From Weeksellaceae bacterium (GTDB lineage Bacteria > Bacteroidota > Bacteroidia > Flavobacteriales > Weeksellaceae): DNA of 11,911 nt. Positions 1 through 7,047 of the stretch are shown here, piece after piece; the stretch's first letter is position 1, and the number at the start of each line of letters is the position of its first letter. The notes under the pieces were generated by a model. That model was not told where the DNA came from. It saw nothing but the letters and a program-made list of their open reading frames with translations, and made no database searches. The DNA lies in the NCBI GenBank assembly GCA_022701475.1, contig JAKOOI010000294.1:1-11911 (forward strand), in the 5' to 3' direction. The position numbers and the translations under genes were made by a program.

Positions 1-90
1 ACCGTCTTCATACACATATCCTGAAACGGAAGCCTGTGAAAATGCCATGGCCGAGATCAGCATGCAGGGCATTAAAAATTTTATGTTCAT
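1..90 (-). CDS. Partial secreted protein (N-terminus only), possibly a calcineurin-like phosphoesterase
   Basis: Reading the minus strand from an ATG at 90-88, 30 codons stay open to the window edge. They give a classic signal peptide: a short charged start (MNIKF), a hydrophobic core (LMPCMLISAMAF) and a likely cleavage site before QA. The mature start reads ASVSGYVYEDG. A GYVYED-type start just after the signal peptide is common in Bacteroidota exported proteins that begin with the small beta-sandwich domain preceding calcineurin-like metallophosphoesterase domains, and also in other proteins with carboxypeptidase-regulatory-like domains. The catalytic part is outside the window, so the enzyme assignment is only a guess from about ten residues. 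The gene lies on the same strand as the SusC/SusD pair, 183 nt downstream of the SusD stop, and no convincing terminator lies between, so read-through from that operon is possible. The coding call is fairly firm; the family call is weak. Confidence 0.7.
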   Translation of the reverse strand, partial: MNIKFLMPCMLISAMAFSQASVSGYVYEDG

Positions 91-273
91 TGTTTATTCT
101 GTTGAATGATCTTATTTTTTTAAATGATCCGTCGTTTTGCTTGCGGAACACGGAGCGCACCAAAGTTTTTAACTACAATACCGTTTTTAATCTTTGCAGA
201 GCCGTTCTGCTTATCAGACAACATACCGCCGCTTATTCATGAATTTTGAATACTTGAATTTTTTATCTTCTGG

Positions 274-1722
274 TTATTTATTCCACCATACTTTTACGTT
301 GATGTTGTCGCCGCCCATCTGCTGTACGGCAGCCTGATAATTGGACGTATTCAATACTCTCGGGTTTGGCGGGTACATAAGTCTTGACGGCATGATTCCG
401 TTGTTCAGCAGGCCTCCGTTGTTAGGAAGTACCGGGAAACCGGTCCTTCTTTTTTCAAACCACTGCTGCTGGTCTACGAAGAAAAGGGCCACATATTTCT
501 GAAGCATGATCCTTTCCAGTGTTCCGTTGTAAGCCACATTGGCATTGCTGAAATAACTGGACGGCATGGTAGCTCCCCACTGCTCGATTGTTGCCTTGAC
601 GCCGTTTTCATAATAGGTCTGGGCATTTCCTGAAATAACTCCTTTGAAGGCCAGCTCCGAAAGGATGAACTGCAGCTCGGCATAAGGAAAGACCAGGATA
701 TTCAGGGGTGCCTTGGACAGGTTCTGGTTCATATTGGAAGGCTGGTAATCGAAAGCGGTCCCGTAGGCATATCCGGAAGGTGCACCTTTGTACCCGATGT
801 TGGCATTCGCCAGGTTTTTCGCCTGGCTGAAGAACATAGACATCCGCGGATCATTATTCGCCTTTAAGGTTTCCACGAAAAAGGCCGAAGCCGCCCTTCC
901 TGTAGTAAAGTCCTGAGGCCTGGTAATCGGCGGAAGAAGCGGGGCGACTCCCGTTACCGCTACTTTGGCCGTTTCAGCGTTGCTCTGAAAGACCGGATAG
1001 GTTGTCGGGTTGCTGATAATTTCCTGGATCCTGGCCTTTACATTCACTTCGCCGTCTTTGCCCAGGATCCTGGTCAGCAAACGCAATGAGAGCGAATTGC
1101 AGAACTTCTTCCAGTTGGCAATTCCGTTGGCATCGCTTTCCGCCTTGTAGAAAAGATCCGGCCCGCCGAGTGCTTTCGAGGTAACGAAAAGGGAATTGGC
1201 CGCCTTCAGGTCATCCAGCAGTTTAACGTAAATATCCTGCTGCCGGTCGAATCTCGGCTGGGCAATGCCTTCTTCCAGGCTGGAAGCTTCCGAAAACGGC
1301 ACGTCGCCATAGGTGTCGGTAAGATTGGAATAGATCCGGGCGTTCAGTACCATGGAAATGGCCAGGTAATTCGGGTCGTTGTCCCGTTCTGCAGCAAACT
1401 TCATGTCTTTAAGCTGCTTGATCCATTTGTAGCTGTTGTTCCAGAACCCGGCGCCCGTATTTTCGGTGATGTTGTACCGGCTCAGGGTATTTCCTTCATT
1501 GGGAAAATCCAGGGAAACCTGCATCAGGTCAAAAGTGAAATCATTGGCCCTCATATAGTTTACGGCGGCCATATTGTACTGTACGGGCATCAGGAGTTTT
1601 GAGGCCACCGGCTCGCTGCTCCGGCTGTTATCGGTATTCACCTCATCCAGGCTCCTGCTGCAGGAAACCGGGATCAGCCCGAGGCCTGCAGCCAATATGC
1701 TATGTAAAAACAGTTTTTTCAT
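274..1722 (-). CDS. SusD/RagB-like outer-membrane nutrient-binding lipoprotein
   Basis: This 482-residue protein is the surface lipoprotein partner of the SusC transporter encoded just before it; SusD-type proteins cap the SusC barrel and help capture substrate. The N-terminus is a lipoprotein signal peptide with the acceptor cysteine at residue 21 (IPVSC), followed by an acidic patch (LDEVNTD) of the kind that can promote surface export in Bacteroidota. The region around residues 134-146 (LTDTYGDVPFSEA) and the C-terminal segment WFEKRRTGFPVL match the SusD-like_2 branch (SusD/RagB nutrient-binding outer membrane lipoproteins) rather than classical starch SusD. The length is normal for the family. 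It follows susC after 11 nt, so the two are surely co-transcribed. The substrate cannot be read from the sequence: this branch is not restricted to glycans, and neighbouring phosphodiester hydrolases make an organophosphate ligand a reasonable but unproven idea. Confidence 0.93.
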   Translation of the reverse strand: MKKLFLHSILAAGLGLIPVSCSRSLDEVNTDNSRSSEPVASKLLMPVQYNMAAVNYMRANDFTFDLMQVSLDFPNEGNTLSRYNITENTGAGFWNNSYKWIKQLKDMKFAAERDNDPNYLAISMVLNARIYSNLTDTYGDVPFSEASSLEEGIAQPRFDRQQDIYVKLLDDLKAANSLFVTSKALGGPDLFYKAESDANGIANWKKFCNSLSLRLLTRILGKDGEVNVKARIQEIISNPTTYPVFQSNAETAKVAVTGVAPLLPPITRPQDFTTGRAASAFFVETLKANNDPRMSMFFSQAKNLANANIGYKGAPSGYAYGTAFDYQPSNMNQNLSKAPLNILVFPYAELQFILSELAFKGVISGNAQTYYENGVKATIEQWGATMPSSYFSNANVAYNGTLERIMLQKYVALFFVDQQQWFEKRRTGFPVLPNNGGLLNNGIMPSRLMYPPNPRVLNTSNYQAAVQQMGGDNINVKVWWNK

Positions 1723-1733
1723 GTTGTAAGATT

Positions 1734-4709
1734 TTAGAATTTAACATTAAGCTGGATTCCCACCGTCCTTGCCGTCGGCAGCTGTCCTATTTCCACACCC
1801 GGCGTGATCTGGCTGTCGTTCAAAGTGGCAGCTTCCGGATCAAAGAGCGGGAATTTCGTCCACATCCATAGGTTACGGCCAAATAAGGCAAGGGTAAGAT
1901 CATTGATTTTCAGCTGTTCGGTAATGCTTCTCGGGAAGGTATAGGAAATGCGGGCATCCCTCAGCTTGATAAAGGAAGTATCGAAAGTATTGGTTTCCAC
2001 ATTGGCTCTCCTGTAATAGTCGCCGTAATAGGTGGAAAGCAGGATGGCTTTGGTATTGGGAGCATATGATCCGTCAGCATTCTGTACCACCCCGTTCCCT
2101 ACGATCATCCCGTTCGGGTTTTCCCTGCCGGCCAGCGTGTGCCCCAGCTTGCCCTGTTCGGTCATTTTGTGGTGGGACTGGGAATAGGCCATTCCTTTGT
2201 ACTGCCCGTCGAAGGAGAAGCTCACCGTAATTCCTTTATACCTGAATTCGTTCTGGATTCCGGCCCTCCATTCCGGATAGGCATTCCCGATCCGCTTCAT
2301 CTGGGTAGGTTTTGCCGTCAACCCATCTGTGGCATTGTAAATTACCTGCCCGTCCGGGGAATACATCAGGCCATAGCCGTACATATCTCCCAGCGATCCG
2401 CCCACCACAGCATTGAAGTAAACGACGCCTCCTACGCTTCCCATGGTATAAGGTTCCCCTTTGAATTCATCGGGAAGGGAAAGGATCTTGTTCCTGTTCA
2501 TGGACCAGTTGGCATTCACGGCCCATGAGAAATTTTTGTTCTTCACCGGGAAAGCATTCAGGGTAACTTCCAGTCCGCGGTTCCTTACTTCTCCGGCATT
2601 GATCACCTTGCTGCTGAACCCGGTTTCCCAAAGGGTCGGGATCCTGACGATCTGGTCCTTGGAGTTGTTCTGATAAGCGGTGAGCGTGTAGCTCAGCCTG
2701 TTTTTCAGGATGCTGAAATCCATTCCGGCCTCGATGCTGGTAATCATGTTGGGACGAAGGTCCGGATTCGGGTACAGAGACGGGGATTCCACCGATCCTG
2801 CGAAATCACTGTTGTTGTAATATTTGACCAGCTGGTACGGATCGGAGTCGTTTCCTACCCTGGACCAGGAGGCCCTGAACTTCCAGAAGTTGAAGCGGTC
2901 TGAAGCCAGGCTGAAAATATCGGAAAGAATGAATGACGTAGCTGCCGAAGGGTAAAAATAAGAGCGGTTCTCCACCGGAAGCGAGCTGCTCCAGTCGTTC
3001 CTCGCGGTAAGATCAAGGAATATTTTATTCTTATAACTGATCGTGGACAGGGCGTAAGTACTGTTTACCTGACGGTCATTCGGCTTGGCAAATCTTGAAA
3101 TATTGGAAATGGCGTTCGGCAGAGAATAAACACCCGGCCGGAGAAGGCCTTCAGCAATCTGGTCGTTCATCACATATTCCAGATACCGGATGTTGCCGCC
3201 TGCGGATGCACTGAAATCGAAGTCGCCGAATTTGTTCTTGTACGTGAACAATACATCATTGTTCATATCCATCAGCTTGATATGCTGTTCCCTGTACATT
3301 CCCTGCAGGTAATTGGCGGAGCTCCACGGTCTTTTCTGGGTACGCAGCTCATTGGTAAGCTCCATTCCCGAACGGATCATGACGTCAAAGTTTCTGGTAA
3401 TTTTATAATTGAGGTTGACGTTTCCGGTAATGAAATTTTTATCCACCCCGTTCAGCATTTCATAAGCGATGAGGTAAGGATTGTCGATAAAGGAACTGAA
3501 AGGATGGATCTGCTCTACCTGTTCTTTCCCGGCTTTCCAGACCGGCCTGTACCAGGAAAGGTCTACATTCGGATTCTGGAAGATCATGAAATAGGAAATG
3601 GACTGGTTGCTGTACCCGGTTGCCGGAAGGTTGTCGCTTTTCGTCTTGCTGTAATTGATCTTGATTCCCACTTTCAGTTTTTCGCTGATCTTGTGATCTA
3701 CGGAAAAAGCCGCAGAGAATCTGTCGAAGCCGGTATTCGGCATCATCCATTCGTTTTTAAGGTAGGTCAGGGAAGACCGGAAAGCCGTATTGTCATTGGA
3801 AGCTTCCAGCGCAATATTGTTGGAAAAGGTGGTTCCTGTTTCCCAGAACCCTTTGATATTGTCTTTGTATGGCTGCCACAACTGCCGCTGAAGGCTCTGG
3901 CCCTCTACCGAAGGATCATACTGGAAAAAAGACTGGCCGGCAAACCTTGGCCCGAAGGCACTGCTGGTAGAGCCGGTATTCACGCCGTCTGCGGAAGCGC
4001 CGTAAGAATAATAGAAGTTTCCTTTGGCGTCTTTCTGAAGCGTCCCCTGGCCGTACTCATACTGGTAATCCGGCCATTTCAGGACGGTGTCATAGCTGGA
4101 ATAGGAGTTTAAAGTGATCTGCACTTTCCCCTTCCTGCTTTTCCCGGATTTTGTGGTGATCATAATGGCTCCTCCGGCCCCTCTTGATCCGTACAGTGCC
4201 GATGCGGTGGCACCTTTGAGTACGGTGATGGATTCGATGTCATCCGGATTAACCGTGTTGATGCCGTTTCCGTAATCGATCGGAAGGTCTGCCTTGGAAC
4301 CGGCTCCGTAGGCGGAAAAACCGGTACCGGTAGTACTGTTGTTCAACGGGATGCCGTCTACCACAATCAGGGCGTTGTTCTGGTCGGGATTCATGGAGAT
4401 GTCTCCTCTCAGCTTGATAATGGAGCTGCCCAGCGGCCCGGCCCCGGCAGTCTGTATCTTCAGTCCGGCTACTTTTCCTTCGAGTGCCTGCGACCAGTTG
4501 TTGTTCTGGGTTCTGAGCAGCTCTTCGGATTTAATGGTTTCAGCCACGTATCCCAATGACTTGTCCTGCCTTTTGATCCCCAAAGCAGTGACCACTACTT
4601 CGTCGATATTCCTGATGGTGTCCCGCCTGGCTTTTTGCTGGGCTGCCACATTGACGCTTACCAATCCTAAAAGCGACAAAATAAACAGCTTCTGTGTCTC
4701 TTTACGCAT
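1734..4709 (-). CDS. SusC/RagA-family TonB-linked outer-membrane transporter
   Basis: This is a 22-stranded-barrel type TonB-dependent transporter of 991 residues that imports its substrate across the outer membrane using TonB energy. A signal peptide (LFILSLLGLVSVNVAA) is probably cut before QQ at residue 24. A TonB-box-like segment, DEVVVTALG, lies at residues 36-44. The plug domain follows, with the SusC signature VVDGIPL at 116-122 and LYGSRGAGGAIMITTKSG at about 172-189. The rest is beta-barrel, ending in aromatic F (QLNVKF) as expected for BAM recognition. The carboxypeptidase-regulatory-like domain often found before the plug is absent: only about 12 residues separate the signal peptide from the TonB box. 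I chose the ATG at 4709. A TTG 18 nt upstream in the same frame is the end of a perfect -7 promoter box and is unlikely to be translated. susD follows after 11 nt. Substrate unknown. Confidence 0.95.
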   Translation of the reverse strand: MRKETQKLFILSLLGLVSVNVAAQQKARRDTIRNIDEVVVTALGIKRQDKSLGYVAETIKSEELLRTQNNNWSQALEGKVAGLKIQTAGAGPLGSSIIKLRGDISMNPDQNNALIVVDGIPLNNSTTGTGFSAYGAGSKADLPIDYGNGINTVNPDDIESITVLKGATASALYGSRGAGGAIMITTKSGKSRKGKVQITLNSYSSYDTVLKWPDYQYEYGQGTLQKDAKGNFYYSYGASADGVNTGSTSSAFGPRFAGQSFFQYDPSVEGQSLQRQLWQPYKDNIKGFWETGTTFSNNIALEASNDNTAFRSSLTYLKNEWMMPNTGFDRFSAAFSVDHKISEKLKVGIKINYSKTKSDNLPATGYSNQSISYFMIFQNPNVDLSWYRPVWKAGKEQVEQIHPFSSFIDNPYLIAYEMLNGVDKNFITGNVNLNYKITRNFDVMIRSGMELTNELRTQKRPWSSANYLQGMYREQHIKLMDMNNDVLFTYKNKFGDFDFSASAGGNIRYLEYVMNDQIAEGLLRPGVYSLPNAISNISRFAKPNDRQVNSTYALSTISYKNKIFLDLTARNDWSSSLPVENRSYFYPSAATSFILSDIFSLASDRFNFWKFRASWSRVGNDSDPYQLVKYYNNSDFAGSVESPSLYPNPDLRPNMITSIEAGMDFSILKNRLSYTLTAYQNNSKDQIVRIPTLWETGFSSKVINAGEVRNRGLEVTLNAFPVKNKNFSWAVNANWSMNRNKILSLPDEFKGEPYTMGSVGGVVYFNAVVGGSLGDMYGYGLMYSPDGQVIYNATDGLTAKPTQMKRIGNAYPEWRAGIQNEFRYKGITVSFSFDGQYKGMAYSQSHHKMTEQGKLGHTLAGRENPNGMIVGNGVVQNADGSYAPNTKAILLSTYYGDYYRRANVETNTFDTSFIKLRDARISYTFPRSITEQLKINDLTLALFGRNLWMWTKFPLFDPEAATLNDSQITPGVEIGQLPTARTVGIQLNVKF

Positions 4710-4724
4710 ATCCTTTTGTTTGCG

Positions 4725-4732
4725 CAAAAATA
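4725..4732 (-). promoter_or_regulatory. Candidate -7 element (TATTTTTG) for susCD
   Basis: On the minus strand TATTTTTG matches the Bacteroidota sigma-ABfr -7 consensus TAnnTTTG at every fixed position. It lies 15 nt before the susC ATG at 4709, giving a very short leader. No clear TTG-type -33 element was seen at the usual distance, which may suggest dependence on an activator. The prediction rests on one short motif in AT-rich DNA. Confidence 0.4.
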
Positions 4733-4981
4733 AAACGACATTATGAGTAGCGTTTTAATAACATTTTAACAGATATTAAAGAATTATTAAACGCTATATT
4801 AATTTATGTTTAACAGAAATCAACACCTTTTTGATTAACAGCTGTTTGAAACCGTTACCGATTATTAATGCATCATATTCAGTTTCATTGCCTACCTTTA
4901 TTGTCTTTTTATGGGAAAATAATAAATACCACTTATGTACCTCACTTTATACTCAGGTCAGATGTAATTTGTATTTAGACA
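4733..4981. other. AT-rich intergenic region upstream of susC with repeated TTAACAG
   Basis: This gap between the susC promoter and the phosphodiesterase terminator holds no convincing gene. TTAACAG occurs three times in the same orientation, at 4766-4772, 4810-4816 and 4835-4841 (CTGTTAA read towards susC). Starts are 44 and 25 nt apart. CTGTTAA shares five of seven bases with the enterobacterial Pho-box half-site CTGTCAT, but the 11-bp spacing of a true Pho box is absent. These may be regulator sites or chance in AT-rich sequence. The remainder, about 4850-4981, shows nothing recognisable. Confidence 0.3.
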
Positions 4982-5014
4982 AAAACAGCCCGTCCAAAGA
5001 GGACAGGCTGTTTT
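4982..5014 (-). terminator. Rho-independent terminator of the phosphodiesterase gene
   Basis: AAAACAGCC at 4982-4990 pairs with GGCTGTTTT at 5006-5014. After one C/A mismatch a further GTCC/GGAC stem closes on an AAAGA loop. On the minus strand the hairpin lies 26 nt after the phosphodiesterase stop and ends in a T-rich tract (TTTTTGTC). It separates that gene from susC transcriptionally. The symmetric A/T flanks would also allow some function on the plus strand. Confidence 0.85.
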
Positions 5015-5040
5015 CTGTTTTTATCGGGATGCCGGTTTGT

Positions 5041-5787
5041 TTATTTGTCTTTCAGCTGATCCGGAATATTGGTGGTCACAAAACCGATGTTCTGCTTTTT
5101 GAGTTCTTCGAATACGTCCGGATCATTTACGGTCCAGGCATTGGTAATCAACCCCAATGCATTGGCTTCGGCAATCCAGTCCGGGTTTTTCTGGAAGATG
5201 CTGTAGTGGTAATCGATCCCGTCCAGCCCTTCTTCCTTGATCTGCTGCGGAGAAAGCTCTCCTTTCAGGTACTGTACTTTAAAGGAAGGCGCCAGTCTTT
5301 TGATTTCCTTACAGATGTTCAGGCTGAAGGAAATGAACTCACACTGGGATTCCAGCTTCATATCCCTGATCATCTGAACGGTTTTTGCCGTCAGCTCGTC
5401 TTCTTTTTCCTTGGTTTTGTCAGGCTTGATTTCCACGATCAGCTTTAAGGCGCTGTCTTTTCTCCCTTTTTTCAGATAGTCCTTCAGGGTAGGGAAATTT
5501 TCACCGTTCGACAGTTTTACCTTTTCAAGATCTCCGAAACTGGTTTCCGAGATCTCCATTTTCGCATGGTGCTCATCATGGTTCACGACCAGAATACCGT
5601 CTTTGGTCATCCTTACGTCGAATTCTGCGCCGTAAATTTTCAGCTTCTGTGCATTTTCCAATGCTTTGAGTGAATTTTCCGTGGTGGGCGGCTGGGTCTG
5701 CCAATAGCCTCTGTGAGCGATAATCCGGGTTTGTGCCTTCATAATAACGGTGCCTGCAATTGCCAACCCTAAGATAAGTTTTTTCAT
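5041..5787 (-). CDS. Secreted glycerophosphodiester phosphodiesterase (GDPD) family protein
   Basis: This 248-residue enzyme of the GDPD family (PLC-like TIM-barrel phosphodiesterases) should hydrolyse glycerophosphodiesters, such as deacylated phospholipids, to glycerol 3-phosphate and an alcohol, using a divalent metal. A signal peptide (MKKLILGLAIAGTVIMKA) points to the periplasm or outside. The family motifs are all present: HRG at 25-27, EN at 37-38, the E-x-D metal ligands E55 and D57, HD at 70-71, VEIKP at 118-122 and the late strand NAWTVND. The length is typical of the single-domain form. It lies upstream of susCD on the same strand but ends in its own terminator, so it is probably a separate unit. 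Glycerol 3-phosphate or phosphate release fits a phosphorus- or lipid-scavenging role. The exact diester substrate is not evident. The ATG at 5787 is the only start giving the full signal peptide. Confidence 0.93.
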   Translation of the reverse strand: MKKLILGLAIAGTVIMKAQTRIIAHRGYWQTQPPTTENSLKALENAQKLKIYGAEFDVRMTKDGILVVNHDEHHAKMEISETSFGDLEKVKLSNGENFPTLKDYLKKGRKDSALKLIVEIKPDKTKEKEDELTAKTVQMIRDMKLESQCEFISFSLNICKEIKRLAPSFKVQYLKGELSPQQIKEEGLDGIDYHYSIFQKNPDWIAEANALGLITNAWTVNDPDVFEELKKQNIGFVTTNIPDQLKDK

Positions 5788-5810
5788 AATACAACTGAAT
5801 AATTAAATGA

Positions 5811-5826
5811 AAAGCCATCCGGCTTT
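5811..5826 (-). other. Small hairpin in the phosphodiesterase leader
   Basis: AAAGCC at 5811-5816 pairs perfectly with GGCTTT at 5821-5826 around a four-base loop. On the minus strand it lies between the predicted transcription start near 5859 and the ATG at 5787, about 24 nt before the ATG. It is too small and lacks partners to be called a riboswitch. It could stabilise the leader or be chance. Confidence 0.25.
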
Positions 5827-5865
5827 ATGATAAAGATAAGATTTAATTTTTAATCTGAATTCCTG

Positions 5866-5873
5866 CAAAGATA
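5866..5873 (-). promoter_or_regulatory. Candidate -7 element (TATCTTTG) for the phosphodiesterase
   Basis: TATCTTTG on the minus strand fits TAnnTTTG exactly and predicts a start near 5859 with a leader of about 70 nt. No good -33 box is visible. A perfect palindrome ATGTTAACAT lies upstream at 5905-5914, with the contained TGTTAA 34 nt from this box. Confidence 0.4.
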
Positions 5874-5904
5874 TTGCTGATCATACGGCGTGTATTTTAA
5901 ATAG

Positions 5905-5914
5905 ATGTTAACAT
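5905..5914. promoter_or_regulatory. Palindrome ATGTTAACAT, possible operator
   Basis: This is a perfect 10-bp palindrome in the divergent region between the phosphodiesterase and the GLPGLI gene. It sits about where an activator would bind upstream of the phosphodiesterase -7 box. The hexamer TGTTAA inside it recurs at nearly the same distance upstream of the susC -7 box. No regulator can be assigned. Confidence 0.25.
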
Positions 5915-6029
5915 TGTTTTAAATCGGCCGGCACTGTCGTACGGGATCTGTAAAATTCACGTATACAGGAACAAGTTCAACCTGATTAATCCAGCTTTTA
6001 TTTATTCACTCTGCTGTGTATAAAATTCC

Positions 6030-6037
6030 TATATTTG
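6030..6037 (+). promoter_or_regulatory. Candidate -7 element (TATATTTG) for the GLPGLI gene
   Basis: TATATTTG matches TAnnTTTG exactly and lies 24 nt before the ATG at 6062, giving a short leader of roughly 18 nt, which is common in Bacteroidota. It also supports the first ATG as the start rather than the in-frame ATG three codons later. Confidence 0.5.
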
Positions 6038-6061
6038 AATCGCAACTAAAAACCATACTTA

Positions 6062-6883
6062 ATGTACAAGATGATCATCGCTTTATTACTCATCAGCCAA
6101 TTCTCCAAAGGCCAGAATAAGCGTTTTATCTATGAATATAATTTTGCTCGGGATTCCACCTATCTTGAAATCAAAGAAAAAGAATTTTTAAATTTAGACA
6201 TCGGAAAAACCGGTTCCAAATTCTATGCTTCTGAAGTGCCAGAGCAGGATTCCCTTGTCAAAATCAAAGAGCGGCCCATGGGAAAATATCCTTACCAGGG
6301 AATTAAGTTTTTAGAGTTGATCATAAAGAAATATCCAGGTTTAAGTATCGATTTTTATACCAGTTGCCAGAATTATTACAGGGTCAATATGACAAAGAAA
6401 TTAGACTGGCAGATTTCTCCGGAGAAAGATCAGTTCCTGGGCATGCCTGTTCAAAAAGCAACGACGGTACTTAATAAAAGGAAATGGACCGTATGGTTTA
6501 CCCCGGATATTCCTATCCAGGATGGCCCTTATTTGTTCCAGGGCCTTCCCGGACTGGTGGTAAAGGCAGAAGATGAGAATAAAGGGATTTCATTTACTCT
6601 GGTAGCGATAAAATCTCTATCGGCTTTCGATATAAAAGACATTCCTTATTATTTCAGGCTTGATCCTATCAGTATAGATGAGGATGCTTTAAGAAAAGTT
6701 CTTAAAAATTATTATGAAAAGCCTGTTCCTGCCTTTAATGAAAATAGTGGCGACGATCATCGTTTTTACGATAATTCCGGGAAAGAACTTACCCGGGCAG
6801 AATTCTCCAGGATGATGGAACAAAGTACTAAAAACGCATTAAAAAAATCCAATAATCTTCTGAGATGGGATATTATAAAATAG
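6062..6883 (+). CDS. GLPGLI family exported protein
   Basis: This 273-residue protein carries the motif that names the Bacteroidota GLPGLI family: GLPGL at residues 161-165 inside the context DGPYLFQGLPGLVVKAED. The N-terminus is a signal peptide (MIIALLLISQFSKG, probable cut before QN), so it acts in the envelope. The early segment FIYEYNFARDS followed by SKFYASE is also typical of the family. The function of the family is unknown; members are often encoded near TonB-dependent receptors. Here it is divergent from the secreted phosphodiesterase and has its own promoter and terminator, so it is a single-gene unit. It is visibly more AT-rich than the susCD and regulator genes. The family call is firm; no reaction or partner can be proposed. 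Confidence 0.92.
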   Translation: MYKMIIALLLISQFSKGQNKRFIYEYNFARDSTYLEIKEKEFLNLDIGKTGSKFYASEVPEQDSLVKIKERPMGKYPYQGIKFLELIIKKYPGLSIDFYTSCQNYYRVNMTKKLDWQISPEKDQFLGMPVQKATTVLNKRKWTVWFTPDIPIQDGPYLFQGLPGLVVKAEDENKGISFTLVAIKSLSAFDIKDIPYYFRLDPISIDEDALRKVLKNYYEKPVPAFNENSGDDHRFYDNSGKELTRAEFSRMMEQSTKNALKKSNNLLRWDIIK

Positions 6884-6906
6884 GAAGCCGCCGCTTTCTA
6901 TTTTTT
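6883..6906 (+). terminator. Rho-independent terminator of the GLPGLI gene
   Basis: GGAAGC at 6883-6888 pairs with GCTTTC at 6893-6898 (one G/T wobble) around a CGCC loop and is followed by TATTTTTT. It begins at the last base of the stop codon. The next gene is convergent. Confidence 0.75.
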
Positions 6907-7047
6907 CACTGTTAAAAACGGCTTCAGTTCAAAGCAATTTAAGGGCTGCCAAAGCCGGTCGCAATGTCGTTAAAACCCGATGCTATTGATAATGGAGTAA
7001 GATAAAGTAAGCTTCAGTGATCCGTAGAACTTTAGTGTCCTCCGCAC

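Noticed and set aside
196..210. GCAGA-GCCGT-TCTGC hairpin after susD as a terminator
   Set aside because: The stem is only 5 bp and no T tract follows on either strand.
36..242. A 68-codon plus-strand frame at the left edge
   Set aside because: It begins at a GTG, lacks family features, and overlaps the much better minus-strand signal peptide at 90-1.
3282..4112. A 276-codon plus-strand frame antisense to susC
   Set aside because: It lies wholly opposite the clear SusC frame, has no recognisable domain, and is a shadow of codon bias on the other strand.
4766..4841. TTAACAG repeats as a true Pho box
   Set aside because: The copies are 44 and 25 nt apart rather than 11 nt, and only five of seven bases match the enterobacterial half-site.
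4831..5448. A 205-codon plus-strand frame over the phosphodiesterase
   Set aside because: It crosses the terminator and is antisense to conserved GDPD sequence.
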